DNA of 64,000 bases from Clostridium manihotivorum. GTDB taxonomy: Bacteria; Bacillota; Clostridia; Clostridiales; Clostridiaceae. Location: positions 1,116,001-1,180,000 of the forward strand of contig NZ_CP025746.1 of the NCBI RefSeq assembly GCF_004015185.1, written 5' to 3'. A model generated the notes under the pieces. It did no database searches, was not told the DNA's origin, and saw nothing but the letters and a program-made list of their open reading frames with translations. Positions within the stretch are counted from its first letter, which is position 1. The number at the start of each line of letters is the position of its first letter. This document shows positions 39,517 to 49,170 of this stretch, piece after piece. Both the position numbers and the translations under genes were made by a program.

Positions 39517-40263
39517 CTAAACTTCAACCTCTAAGCCATCTATTGCAGCAAAGGTGTTATTGAATATTTCACCAGCGCTTACTTCGGCACTTACTCTGTC
39601 TTCTAGCTTCAGATAACTACTGGCATCAAAGTGCATAAGTAATAGTTTCTTTACGTTAGCTTCTAAAGCAAGTTTTGCTGCAAGTTCAGGGTTTAAGTGA
39701 ATTTTATCTGTAAAGGTTTCTTTTGATTTCATGCTGCATTCCGTAATTAAGACGTCAGCATCTTTAGCTAAGGTTATAACATTTTCACAGTAGGCTGTAT
39801 CTGTACAGTAGCAGATAACTTTATCATCTATTTCAAATCTGCCACCTAAAACTTCTGTACTGTGAACTAAAGGTAAGAATGTTGCATTAAAGGGTAGTTC
39901 AATATTAGGTTCAAGGGCGTTGATTATATGTGTATCAAAAGGTAATTTGTCTATAGGTGTTGTAAAAGGAGTGTTGATAAATTGTTTAATAATCCTTTCA
40001 CTGTTAGGCTGAGATATAATATATAGCCCTTTAGAGAATTTGTTAAGAGATAAGGTGTGAAGTCCAGATATATGATCTAGGTGAAAATGACTTAAAAATA
40101 AATAGACAGGTCTATCATCTTTTATATACTGTGGTAGTCTTGAAATGCCATTGCCAGCATCTAGTACTATGTAGTAGTCATTGTGTTCTATGAGTATTGA
40201 TACAGTTCTTCCTGTTTCAGTGTCAAACCATCCATTAGTTCCTAAAAAGGTTATTTTAATCAT
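39517..40263 (-). CDS. MBL-fold metal-dependent hydrolase (RNase Z-like)
   Basis: A 248-residue metallo-beta-lactamase fold protein: FLSHFHLDHISGLHTL is the HxHxDH zinc motif, further ligands are in PLVHSTEV, CYCTDTAYC and LLLMHFDASSY. The start is ATG 40263 behind GGAGG; the frame upstream overlaps that site. The substrate is unknown; the fold resembles RNase Z or phosphodiesterase-type members. Confidence 0.85.
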   Translation of the reverse strand: MIKITFLGTNGWFDTETGRTVSILIEHNDYYIVLDAGNGISRLPQYIKDDRPVYLFLSHFHLDHISGLHTLSLNKFSKGLYIISQPNSERIIKQFINTPFTTPIDKLPFDTHIINALEPNIELPFNATFLPLVHSTEVLGGRFEIDDKVICYCTDTAYCENVITLAKDADVLITECSMKSKETFTDKIHLNPELAAKLALEANVKKLLLMHFDASSYLKLEDRVSAEVSAGEIFNNTFAAIDGLEVEV

Positions 40264-40291
40264 GAAATTTTCCTCCATAGCTTTCTATAAA

Positions 40292-40741
40292 CTACTTAAA
40301 GTCTGTTATTAAATATGATAACTCTTTAGAGATTCCAATACAACTAGCAATTTGATCAATTGTCATAGACTCTAATTCGATCATATCAAGCTTTATGTTT
40401 AGCATCTTGAAAGCAAAATAATTAGCTTGTTTTTCAAATTTGCCTATGTTGCTAAAGTTTTTATTAAATGCAGCTTGGAAAACTTCTGTATGAAGAAGTG
40501 CATGGCCTAACTCGTGGAGTAATATAAAGTTCTCCATTACTCCCTTGATATCATTTCTAATAAAGACTATTTCTCTATCATCCAGGTCTCTATAATAGAA
40601 GCTATAATTGCCGCTTAATAATATATTATCAGCTTCTATCTTATGTATCTTTATATCTAGGCAGTCATACAACTCATAAACATCCTCTGTACTATAATTT
40701 TCCTTAAGTCCATAAATTATATCATCAATCCAAGAATACAT
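40292..40741 (-). CDS. ImmA/IrrE-family metallopeptidase
   Basis: A 149-residue protein with the zinc protease motif LLHELGHALLHTE (HExxH). ImmA-type proteases cleave a paired XRE repressor after DNA damage or another signal. Its gene lies 11 bp behind the XRE gene, the usual order. Confidence 0.88.
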   Translation of the reverse strand: MYSWIDDIIYGLKENYSTEDVYELYDCLDIKIHKIEADNILLSGNYSFYYRDLDDREIVFIRNDIKGVMENFILLHELGHALLHTEVFQAAFNKNFSNIGKFEKQANYFAFKMLNIKLDMIELESMTIDQIASCIGISKELSYLITDFK

Positions 40742-40752
40742 AAGCTCCTCCT

Positions 40753-41193
40753 TTATTTTTTATATTTAAGACCTAACAATTGCAGCTGATTTAGTAGTTC
40801 GTTAGCAAATTGAAGTAGTTCAGCATCTGAAAGTTTTTTTATATCAAAGCCTCCATAGCCCATGATTGCAGGCTGCTTTAATATGAACTGCATAGCCTCT
40901 TCTGCACTTTCAAATTCCTCAGTTTTATTATTAGAAAAAGATATTTTTTCATTAAGATATTCTTGACCTGTAGTTGTGGTTTCATATGATTTAGTAAAGC
41001 TGACTTTCATAATATCATCTATATTAACCCTTAGTGCATCAGCTAGCTTCTCTAGGGTGTTTACTGAAGGGTTCTTTTTTTCATCTCTTTCTAAGGCACT
41101 AATATAGCTTGCATTGACACCACTAAGTCTAGATAATTCATTTATTCCAAGTCCTTTAGCTTCTCGAATAGTTCTTATGTTCTTGCCGAACAA
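40753..41193 (-). CDS. XRE-family repressor paired with ImmA protease
   Basis: A 146-residue protein. The N-terminal helix-turn-helix is IRTIREAKGLGINELSRLSG then VNASYISALERDEKKNPSV; the C-terminal part ends in LLQFANELLNQLQLL. TTG 41193 is chosen because AAAGGAGTG is 7 nt upstream; longer frames lack a ribosome site. It probably represses the divergent phage-like gene at 41462 and itself, and is likely cut by ImmA. Confidence 0.88.
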   Translation of the reverse strand: MFGKNIRTIREAKGLGINELSRLSGVNASYISALERDEKKNPSVNTLEKLADALRVNIDDIMKVSFTKSYETTTTGQEYLNEKISFSNNKTEEFESAEEAMQFILKQPAIMGYGGFDIKKLSDAELLQFANELLNQLQLLGLKYKK

Positions 41194-41233
41194 AATAATC
41201 ACTCCTTTATTTGGATATGTACTTATAGAATAT

Positions 41234-41261
41234 ATTATATTCCTATAGCACATAAAGTCAA
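41234..41261 (-). promoter_or_regulatory. SigA-type promoter of the XRE-immA pair
   Basis: On the minus strand TTGACT, 16-nt spacer, TATAAT, about 40 bp before the repressor start. Confidence 0.7.
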
Positions 41262-41279
41262 TCGAAAAAACAAGAAAAT

Positions 41280-41320
41280 AGAACGTGCGTTCGTAAAATG
41301 TGGAGATAAATTCGTAAAAT
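41280..41320. promoter_or_regulatory. LexA-type box and direct repeats upstream of the XRE promoter
   Basis: AGAACGTGCGTTCG (41280-41293) fits the Firmicute SOS box GAAC-N4-GTTC. TTCGTAAAAT occurs twice at 41290 and 41311, 21 bp apart, and may be the XRE binding site. Together they place the divergent region under SOS and XRE control. Confidence 0.55.
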
Positions 41321-41461
41321 AAAGAAATATATACCAAAATACAGTTGGTGTATTCTGATAGAACATGATATTATCTCATTAAACAATAATAAAGGAGGGA
41401 AATATTATAATAGGTACTTATATAACATATTAATTTAATATATAAAAGGATAGGTGAGATA

Positions 41462-41899
41462 ATGAGAGTAAGTAATGAATATAAGAAAATTGAAGCAATG
41501 CTTTTCAATTATAAGCAGACTGAAGTGGAGATAAAAAACATAGAGCTTGACATAGAAGAGATAAAAAATGAATATAGGGGAGTAGGTACAATCTACTATG
41601 GAGACAAGACAAGTTCTACAAATAAGATCACCTCAAGTGTAGAAAATGAAATAGAGTATAAGGAAAATAAAATCTATAACTTAGAGATACTTAAGAGAAA
41701 GAAAGAGATAGAATTACAGAGGATAGATAATGTATTGAGCATATTAACAGAGGATGAGTATAGACTGATTGAACTTAGGTATTTTAAGAAGCTGCAATAT
41801 AAGCAAATAGCTGACAGGCTTTGCATGAATGACATTTATATAATTGATAAAAAGAAAAAGATACTAAATAAGCTAATACCTTTAATGAACTTATGCTAA
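41462..41899 (+). CDS. Phage-type sigma-like/ArpU-like regulator
   Basis: A 145-residue protein: a coiled N-terminal half (residues ~5-95, many Glu/Lys) and a C-terminal sigma-70 region-4-like helix-turn-helix (LTEDEYRLIELRYFKKLQYKQIADRL). Such proteins are late-gene activators of prophages. It faces the XRE-ImmA pair. No further structural phage genes follow here, so this is probably a remnant. Confidence 0.7.
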   Translation: MRVSNEYKKIEAMLFNYKQTEVEIKNIELDIEEIKNEYRGVGTIYYGDKTSSTNKITSSVENEIEYKENKIYNLEILKRKKEIELQRIDNVLSILTEDEYRLIELRYFKKLQYKQIADRLCMNDIYIIDKKKKILNKLIPLMNLC

Positions 41900-41940
41900 T
41901 TAGTAGGAAGTAAAAATGAAGACAGAAGCTAATTCAAGTT

Positions 41941-41987
41941 AAGAGCATTTCTTAAGCTATAATTTATAGTCCTAGAAATGCTCTTTC
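41941..41987. terminator. Terminator between phage-type regulator and TPR gene
   Basis: AAGAGCATTTC and GAAATGCTCTTT with an inner dyad (AAGCTATAATTTATAG) serve both converging genes. Confidence 0.75.
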
Positions 41988-42029
41988 AATTTAGAATGTA
42001 TTAGTAAGTAAGAGTTTTTTTAGTTTGAT

Positions 42030-43343
42030 CTAGGCTTTTAAATGTGCTGAGTTCTTGCTATTATATAGCTTAATAAATACATCTGTATGTTTTATTTTAT
42101 CAAATATGACATCCTCTAAGAAAACATAATTATTTATATTTTTTTCACTAGCAATGGATAGGTTTTTCAATGCCTGTTCAACATTATTGTTTATCAGGTT
42201 TATTGCTGATAGGATAATGTAATATTGGCCTTTGCTTGAGTCCAGCTCTATAGCCTTTAAGATATTCTCTTCTGCAAATTTTATATTACCTATTTTGTAT
42301 AAAAGATAGGAATAATTTTTATATGTTTCCGAAGATTTAGTATCAAGCTCTAACAATCTAATTATATCATCTAAAGCTAGCTCATAATTGCCAAGTAAAA
42401 TGTATGCAAAAGTTCTATAATTCAAAGCTTTTACACTAGTATCGTCAAGTTCAAGCATCTTAAGTGATATTTTAAGACAAGTATTATAATCATTCATATC
42501 CATATAAATTGAATACAGCATAGAATTACTTTCCACACTATCTTCTATCATGATTAGTTTTTTAGCTGCATCTAAGGCGTCCTGATAATCTTTTGTTCTT
42601 ATATGGCAATATATTATGGATTTCAGGAATAGTAGTTCCTTTGGAAATAAGTTATTAGCCTCATATAAAAAAGGCAAAGTGTCATGAATAGGCAAGTGTT
42701 TTGTAATATAAAGAGATGCTTTAAAGCGATAATACTTTAAATTACCCTTATCTAGCTCTATTGCTTTGGATATATTATTTAAAGCTAAATCAGTATTATT
42801 TAAATCCGAATAAACTATTGCAAGGTAAAAATAAGCAGTGGAATTATCATTACAATTCTTAATGTACTTGTCCAGAAAAGTTACAGCACTTTCTAAGTCG
42901 CCTAGACTAATATAAGCAATACCTTTATAAAAATCAGCGTCATCATTAAAGGAATTAAGCTCTAAAATTATATCTGAGTCATCTATAATTTGTTGTGGAT
43001 TATTATCCAGTGCTACATTGCATAGGATTCTAAGCTTATAAGATGCTACATCACTGTCACATAAATCTATAGCTTTATTTATTTCTATAAGGGCTTGTTC
43101 GTAATTTTCAAGCTTTATGTAAGCATCACACTTTAACTTATATGCAAAAAAATATTCTGGATAGCAATCTATAGCCTTATCATATATTTGTATTGCCTTT
43201 TCTATGTCATATAACTCTAAATACTCGTTTGCCTTTGATAAATATAGATTATATTTTCTGAAAAGCTCTTTCTTATTGAAGGATTTGTTAATTATAACAA
43301 TGCATATGGATATAACTAAGATAAATAGTACTGCTAAAATCAT
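42030..43343 (-). CDS. Membrane-anchored TPR-repeat protein
   Basis: A 437-residue protein with one N-terminal membrane segment (MILAVLFILVISICIVII) and about eleven TPR units across the rest (for example IEKAIQIYDKAIDCYPEYFFA and ALNNISKAIELDKGNLKYYR). The TPR part is probably cytoplasmic or extracellular depending on topology. No enzymatic domain is visible; it likely scaffolds other proteins. Confidence 0.8.
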   Translation of the reverse strand: MILAVLFILVISICIVIINKSFNKKELFRKYNLYLSKANEYLELYDIEKAIQIYDKAIDCYPEYFFAYKLKCDAYIKLENYEQALIEINKAIDLCDSDVASYKLRILCNVALDNNPQQIIDDSDIILELNSFNDDADFYKGIAYISLGDLESAVTFLDKYIKNCNDNSTAYFYLAIVYSDLNNTDLALNNISKAIELDKGNLKYYRFKASLYITKHLPIHDTLPFLYEANNLFPKELLFLKSIIYCHIRTKDYQDALDAAKKLIMIEDSVESNSMLYSIYMDMNDYNTCLKISLKMLELDDTSVKALNYRTFAYILLGNYELALDDIIRLLELDTKSSETYKNYSYLLYKIGNIKFAEENILKAIELDSSKGQYYIILSAINLINNNVEQALKNLSIASEKNINNYVFLEDVIFDKIKHTDVFIKLYNSKNSAHLKA

Positions 43344-43545
43344 TCCATCACTCCTAAGTAATTTTGTAAAAGCATACGCTGTAAGTTACTGCTGATATTT
43401 GCTATTTTTATACAGTATATTATAGCATTGTTGCGTAAAGTAAAAATAAGAATCTAATAAAAATCTAATATTATTCTTATAAACAGCTTATTACATACCT
43501 TAGTTACCACGTGTTAGTATTACATCATAGAAATTGTTTAAGAGA

Positions 43546-43577
43546 AAAGCACTTAGTTAATCGCTAAGTGCTTTTTT
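43546..43577. terminator. Terminator upstream of the sRNA-like element
   Basis: AAAGCACTTAG-TTAATCG-CTAAGTGCTTT with six T. Confidence 0.8.
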
Positions 43578-43595
43578 ACGCCATGAAAAAAGGTG

Positions 43596-43759
43596 TTTAG
43601 CTAGATAAACTTAGTAATATCAAGGGCTTAGAACAGCTATTTATGGTAAACAGTAAAAAATAAAATTATATCGCCTGCTAGAATTTCTTCACATAGGTTC
43701 AGAAAAGGCAGATGCGCAAAAAAGCTCGCTGAAGAAGGTCGATTCAGCGACTTTTTTAT
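43596..43759 (+). ncRNA. Repeated hairpin-plus-terminator element, candidate small RNA (copy 2)
   Basis: Partner of 3376-3537: same order of AATATCAAGGG, ACAGCTATTT, CGCCTGC...GGCAGATGCGC hairpin and terminator. The terminator stem here is CTCGCTGAA/TTCAGCGA, where copy 1 has CTCACTGAA/TTCAGTGA: a two-sided change keeping the pair. It lies between genes with no ORF inside. Confidence 0.5.
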
Positions 43760-43885
43760 TAAATGCTAACGCATTAAAGGAGGTGGTTATTTTGTGACTT
43801 TGATATTCAGTAAAAAAGTATATGTCTGCAACATAATTCAACAAAGATTAAAAATTACAATTATAAAATTTGAGGAGGAATAAAA

Positions 43886-46111
43886 ATGGGAAAGAATTAT
43901 CCAGATATAAAACCAGGAGAAATAGTTTCAGGAGGTTTCACTTATCCAAATAATGCGCAGATAGTAGGGGATTCTCTTTATATAAGAGATGAGAATGGAA
44001 ATACAATTGCAGGAAGACAAACTGATAATGGTGATAAGATCACAGTTCTTGATGTAGGGTATACTAAACAGCTTACTTTAATACAATATCCTGCAGGAAC
44101 TTCAGTAAGACAAGGTTATGTAACTAACAATACTAATATAATCAAGTATATAAATCAAGGAACTTGGAAGAATGGATCTAGTTTAGAAAGTGTATATGAT
44201 GAAAATAATACAGTAATAGGCTCTTTAGATCCTTATGAAGTAGCAACACCTTTGTATAAAATTAGTGATGGTAAAACTCATGTGGTATATAACACTAGTA
44301 AAGGAGCAAATACAAAGTCAGGTTATGTTGTATATGCTGGAGCAAACGGTTCATCTAATCCTACAGGTGGTATAAATCCTGGTGAAGTAGTTCCAGGTGG
44401 ATTTACTTATCCTAACAATGCACAGGTTATAGGTGATGACTTATATATAAGAGATGCAAATGGAAACACAATAGCAGGAAGACAAGTATCAAATGGAGAT
44501 AGAATTACAGTATTGGATGTAGGGTATACAAAGCAACTAACTTTAGTTCAGTATCCAGCAGGAAGCGTAGTAAGACAGGGTTATGTTACTAATGTCCCAT
44601 CCTTAATAAAATATGACAGGCAAGGCGAATGGCATAATGGATCTAGTGCTGAAGAAGTGTTGGATGAAAATGGTGCTCACTTGGGTTCTTTAGATCCGTA
44701 TGAAGCAGCAACACCATTATATAAGAAAAATGGAATGACACATGTTGTTTACAATACAGATAAAGGGCCAAATACCAAATCAGGTTATGTTAGATATGAA
44801 GGAAGTTCAATAAGCCCTATTACAATACCTCAAGTATCTGTAGCAGGCGCACAAAGGATAGTATATGGTACAAGCGGTAAAGGCAGAGATTTGGCAGCAT
44901 ATAAGATAGGCAGTGGAAGTAATTCTTTAGTATTTGTTTGTGAACAGCACGGATTTGAAGATAATTGGAGCAGAGATGGAATTGAGCTAGTTTATATAGG
45001 TAATAATCTAATTAAATCCCTTGCAGGCGGTTCAACAAATGGATGGACTGTATATGTAATTCCATCAGCAAACCCAGATGGACTAATAGATGGCTATACT
45101 AATAATGGCCCAGGAAGATGTACAATAGTAGGAGCAGTTGATACTAATAGAGATTATCCTATAGGCTTTACCCCTCATGGTACTACAAGAAACTGGACAG
45201 GAGATGCTCCATTAAGTGTTTCAGAGTCTAGAAGTTTAAGCACCTTCATACAAGGAGTTAAGAATAGTACCTCAGGTGAAATGGTAGTAATAGATCTTCA
45301 TGGCTGGGAAAATGCTGCTATCGGTGATCCTCAAATTGGTCAGTTCTTTAGAAATCAATTTGGCTTTGAACAGAGGAATGGTTATGGTGAAGATAGTGGA
45401 TTTATGATAGCTTGGGCTAAATCAATTGGCGCAAAAGCAGCTTTAATTGAGCTTCCTACTAATACTTATAGCCATAATGATGTAGTTAATGGTGGATATT
45501 CACAGAAGGTTATAAATGCAGTTAGAGGAATACTGGCATCTGATAATGGTAATGGCAAAACATATTCGGATGCATTAGATGCAATACGAAAAATATTATG
45601 GGGATTCGGATTTAAGGGTGAAATAGGTGTAGATATTGAAATTAAACCTATTATAGTAGGAAATGTTCAAATAAGTGCATCCGTTGGAACCAAATCAACC
45701 CTATCTGCTTCAAATGGAAGAATATTTAACTTAACTGTTACAGATGGTAAAGTTGAATTATCAAATGATTTTCCAATAAATGAATACCTAAATATTAAGA
45801 GTAAGTTAGATGAGATATCAGCTGAGATAGCTAATGGAAATATATCTGTAACAATAAAGGCTAATATGGAGCTTGAAATTGAATTTAGTGTAAAGTTAAT
45901 GAATACGCCTGTATACCTAGAAAGTAACTTGTTTTGCAAACTAACTATATCATCATATAATAATCCAGAAGTTGAAAAAGCTCGTGAAAAAACTAATTCA
46001 GATGGGTTAAGTATTGTTTATGTGTTACTTGCTGGTACAGCAATTGCATTTGCAATCGTAGCAATTATAATTGCACCCGAAAGTGCTATAGGGGCACTGG
46101 CAGTTATTTAA
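43886..46111 (+). CDS. M14-family zinc carboxypeptidase with duplicated N-terminal domain
   Basis: A 741-residue protein. Residues ~1-155 and ~160-315 are two copies of one domain (YPNNAQ, YIRD, GNTIAGRQ, LDVGYTKQLTL). The peptidase follows (~320-565): zinc motif EQHGFED (H-x-x-E), SANPDG, NRDYP, third His in IDLHGWEN, and catalytic Glu in ALIELPT. A unique region follows, then a membrane segment at ~715-735. There is no N-terminal signal. The M14 family includes peptidoglycan gamma-D-Glu-diaminopimelate carboxypeptidases, so a lysin-like role is likely with the holin and amidase 1 kb on. GAGGAGG precedes ATG. Confidence 0.82.
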   Translation: MGKNYPDIKPGEIVSGGFTYPNNAQIVGDSLYIRDENGNTIAGRQTDNGDKITVLDVGYTKQLTLIQYPAGTSVRQGYVTNNTNIIKYINQGTWKNGSSLESVYDENNTVIGSLDPYEVATPLYKISDGKTHVVYNTSKGANTKSGYVVYAGANGSSNPTGGINPGEVVPGGFTYPNNAQVIGDDLYIRDANGNTIAGRQVSNGDRITVLDVGYTKQLTLVQYPAGSVVRQGYVTNVPSLIKYDRQGEWHNGSSAEEVLDENGAHLGSLDPYEAATPLYKKNGMTHVVYNTDKGPNTKSGYVRYEGSSISPITIPQVSVAGAQRIVYGTSGKGRDLAAYKIGSGSNSLVFVCEQHGFEDNWSRDGIELVYIGNNLIKSLAGGSTNGWTVYVIPSANPDGLIDGYTNNGPGRCTIVGAVDTNRDYPIGFTPHGTTRNWTGDAPLSVSESRSLSTFIQGVKNSTSGEMVVIDLHGWENAAIGDPQIGQFFRNQFGFEQRNGYGEDSGFMIAWAKSIGAKAALIELPTNTYSHNDVVNGGYSQKVINAVRGILASDNGNGKTYSDALDAIRKILWGFGFKGEIGVDIEIKPIIVGNVQISASVGTKSTLSASNGRIFNLTVTDGKVELSNDFPINEYLNIKSKLDEISAEIANGNISVTIKANMELEIEFSVKLMNTPVYLESNLFCKLTISSYNNPEVEKAREKTNSDGLSIVYVLLAGTAIAFAIVAIIIAPESAIGALAVI

Positions 46112-46199
46112 ATAAAAGTTGTGTCTATGGTAATTAATTGAATTATTATAGAGCTATATAGTTATATATAGCTCTATATGAAATAATGTTAAGTTGGAG

Positions 46200-46712
46200 T
46201 TACTTAGTGTGGCCGTAGAGATACCTAATAAAAGACTCTCTTTCTAAACTAGAAGAGAATGCGTTAAATGGTATTGACACACCACTGTTTATGTTAAGGT
46301 AAATTAATATATGGTCATTAGCAGTAATAATTGCATCAACTGAGTTCCACGGTAATTTATATTCAGAAGATTCACTTTTTACCTCTAGTCCTTCTTCGAA
46401 TAATTCTATAGTTAATTGTTTAAAGGTAATTGGGCCTAACTTAGCAATAAGACGTTTTTTATTAAATAAGTCTACAAGCTTAGGGAAAAATATAATCCAT
46501 ATTATACAGAATATAAATGAAGATATACTGAAAGGAGTTATTATTCGGTGGAAAGATAAATAATCATAAATTAATTCTAAGGCTATTGTTATTGGAACTA
46601 TACAAGTAGAAAATATTTTAACATTTTTAGCTCGCTTAGATGCTTTAGTTTGCTTATTTAAAATAACTAAGTCCTCAATAGTATTTAAGAATGATATTTT
46701 TATAGTAATCAC
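46200..46712 (-). CDS. YcxB-like membrane protein, paralogue 1
   Basis: A 170-residue protein with GTG start behind AGGAAG, two membrane segments (~33-52 and ~60-80) and a C-terminal YcxB-like domain (TIELFEEGLEVKSESSEYKLPWNSVDAIITANDHILIY). Function unknown. Two paralogues lie at 49771 and 52557, the first broken by an insertion sequence. Confidence 0.75.
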   Translation of the reverse strand: MITIKISFLNTIEDLVILNKQTKASKRAKNVKIFSTCIVPITIALELIYDYLSFHRIITPFSISSFIFCIIWIIFFPKLVDLFNKKRLIAKLGPITFKQLTIELFEEGLEVKSESSEYKLPWNSVDAIITANDHILIYLNINSGVSIPFNAFSSSLERESFIRYLYGHTK

Positions 46713-47265
46713 CTTCCTAATTATAAAAATAAGAAATAGAATTTTAATTGTAATTAAATTCTATAATAACATATTAATTATTGCAACTGTAGTGACAATA
46801 TATGTATATAAACATTAAATAAGAAAGGTATATATGTTATCTTTTAATTAAAATAATGTATAAAAAGGGCTAATAAACTAAAAGTTTATTAATATAATCG
46901 AGAAACTTTTTTTTCTTCTAAACTTTCAAATATTCTTTTGGGTACAAATGTTTTATTTTCTATACTTCACTGTATGAATTCTTCCTCTGAAAGTGTGTAT
47001 TCAATATTCATAGTGACCTCATTGAAAATAAATAATTTTTAAAATTAAGTATTTTTAATATACAACTAATTATAAATTGATACTTGAATTTCTTAGCTAC
47101 TTTTATTACAGTATAAAATTCATTTGCTATTTATTCAATAATAATGTACAAGACTTGAAGATGTTAAAATAAATATATAAAGCTACACAATTAAAAGTAA
47201 CTTATGGAACGGTTGATAAAGAAAGTAATTTTACTTGATTTTTTTATAAGCTTACAGGCTAATAG
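46713..47265. other. Intergenic stretch without supported gene
   Basis: Very AT-rich; no ORF with a ribosome site. It must carry promoters for the divergent YcxB-like gene and the holin gene, but no clear -35/-10 pair was picked out. Confidence 0.35.
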
Positions 47266-47712
47266 GTGGTGAATAAAATAGATAAACAAAATATAATAAC
47301 CTCAATAATCGCAGCAATTGGTACAAGCATAACTTGGATTTTTGGAATGTGGGATACGGCGTTAATGGTGCTAATTGCTTTTATGGTGCTTGATTATGCT
47401 ACAGGCGTTATAAAAGCCTATATAAGCAAGGTAATATCTAGTGATATAGGTTTTAAAGGCATAGCTAAAAAGTCAGTTATATTTATAGTACTTATAGTAG
47501 CTGTTTTATTAGATAAATTATTAAATGCAGGAACTTGGGTATTTAGAACCTTAGTATGTTATTTTTATATTGCTAACGAAGGAATTAGCTTGCTGGAAAA
47601 CTGTGTAGCACTTGGACTGCCTATACCTGAGCAATTACAAAATGCACTAGTTCAGCTCAAGGATGGTAACAAAAAGGCTGTTAATGATAAGCATGAACAG
47701 TCAGAGCAATAA
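47266..47712 (+). CDS. Phage-type holin (toxin secretion/phage lysis holin family)
   Basis: A protein of up to 148 residues with three to four membrane segments; MVLIAFMVLDYATGVIKAY is the family signature, and the tail is charged. GTG 47266 gives MVNKIDK. However AGGTGGTGA (47264-47272) looks like the ribosome site and would favour a start near ATA 47278, so the exact start is open. Holins form pores that release endolysin or toxins; an amidase gene follows. Confidence 0.85.
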   Translation: MVNKIDKQNIITSIIAAIGTSITWIFGMWDTALMVLIAFMVLDYATGVIKAYISKVISSDIGFKGIAKKSVIFIVLIVAVLLDKLLNAGTWVFRTLVCYFYIANEGISLLENCVALGLPIPEQLQNALVQLKDGNKKAVNDKHEQSEQ

Positions 47713-47771
47713 AAGTAATGTACTAAAAGTTATAATTAAAATATTAAAAATTAGAAATTATTAAGTTTTAA

Positions 47772-47803
47772 CCACTAATGAAATTTCATTAGTGGCTTTT
47801 TAA
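47772..47803 (+). terminator. Terminator after the holin gene
   Basis: CCACTAATGAAA with its complement directly adjacent, followed by CTTTTTAA. Confidence 0.75.
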
Positions 47804-47955
47804 CTATATATGATTCTTTAAAGAATTTAGGGTTTCATAAAAGCAGATAAAGAAAAAACATCAACTAAATGAAAATTATTAATAAAGTCAGATATTCAAC
47901 AAAATCAATTGCTGTACAAATAAGTACAGGAGATATTAAAAGGAGAGTGGTAAAC

Positions 47956-49002
47956 GTGAAAATTGCAATAAGAGGTGGGCATAACTTTCAAGCCCCAGGG
48001 GCTTCAGGAATTATTGATGAAACCACTGAAGACAGGAAAGTAAAGGATGCGGTAATAAAATATTTAGCACAAGAAGGACAAGAAGTTATAGATGTTACTC
48101 CAGGTGAATGCGATGTGAATACAGATTTAGAATATGGAGTCAATAAAGCTAACGCTTTTGGAGCAGAACTATTTGCATCAATTCATTTTAATAAAGCTTA
48201 TGATAGTTATAGTGGTGCCATAGGAACTGAAGTATGGATATATGCTACAGGAGGCAAAGCAGAACCTATAGCTAATAGGGTAGTAAATAAAGTTTCTACT
48301 GAAACAGGATTAATTAACAGAGGAGTAAAGGTAAGCACTGGTCTTTATGAACTGAGAAAAACATCTATGGCTGCAATGATAATAGAAGTATGCTTCGTAG
48401 AGGCAGAAGAAGATGTAAGGATATATAGAGAAAAAGGTGCAGACTTTATAGGAAGGTGCATAGCAGAAGCTATAGTAAATAACAATGCTGTTCTTCTTCA
48501 AAACCTAAAGGCTGACTTGCCTTCAAAAGCTATTCAAACTGCTGCTTCAAGTGATGGAAGTACTCAAGATAAATTTGAACCTAATGCAGTAGCTAAGGTT
48601 AGCTTAGATCCTAGAAATAAACCAGAACAAAATTACATTGACTTAGGGGAAATATATGAAAATGAGCGAATACAGATATTAGCAGAAGTATGTGATAAGC
48701 AATATTTTCTTCCAGTAATCTATTGGAAAGACGCTTTTGGGAAGCCTTCAGATAAAGTATGGGTAAACTCAAAACAAGAGGTATTAGCAATAGATACTAA
48801 TGCTACAGTAATTAATGTACAAACCGAACTAGACGCTAGATATGAGCCTTCACCAGAAAGCAATAGAATGGGATATGTAAAAAATGGTGAAAGACTACTT
48901 GTTCATAAAGTAGAAGGTAACTATGCACTTGCTACTTATTATGCTGGAGATGGATATAAGACAGCTTATTTTACAAAAGAATATATAAATATTGATAAAT
49001 AG
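47956..49002 (+). CDS. N-acetylmuramoyl-L-alanine amidase (Amidase_3), endolysin type
   Basis: A 348-residue protein: catalytic domain ~1-180 with zinc His in IRGGHNFQ and SIHFN and catalytic Glu in MIIEVCFVE, then two C-terminal domains, the last SH3-like (LDARYEPSP to the end), likely for wall binding. GTG 47956 follows AGGAGAG by 10 nt. With no signal peptide it probably needs the holin encoded just upstream. Confidence 0.85.
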   Translation: MKIAIRGGHNFQAPGASGIIDETTEDRKVKDAVIKYLAQEGQEVIDVTPGECDVNTDLEYGVNKANAFGAELFASIHFNKAYDSYSGAIGTEVWIYATGGKAEPIANRVVNKVSTETGLINRGVKVSTGLYELRKTSMAAMIIEVCFVEAEEDVRIYREKGADFIGRCIAEAIVNNNAVLLQNLKADLPSKAIQTAASSDGSTQDKFEPNAVAKVSLDPRNKPEQNYIDLGEIYENERIQILAEVCDKQYFLPVIYWKDAFGKPSDKVWVNSKQEVLAIDTNATVINVQTELDARYEPSPESNRMGYVKNGERLLVHKVEGNYALATYYAGDGYKTAYFTKEYINIDK

Positions 49003-49170
49003 ACCCCAAATTAATCTTTTCTACAGTTGCATTTTGAGAATTATATTGTAGGATATTTAACCATATCATACAATTAAATCATTGATTTTGTATTTAATAA
49101 GGTTATTGTAATGTGATAACAAGATTTAATCATCTGTTGTGAAAGTATCATATTTACAAAAGGAGGTACT

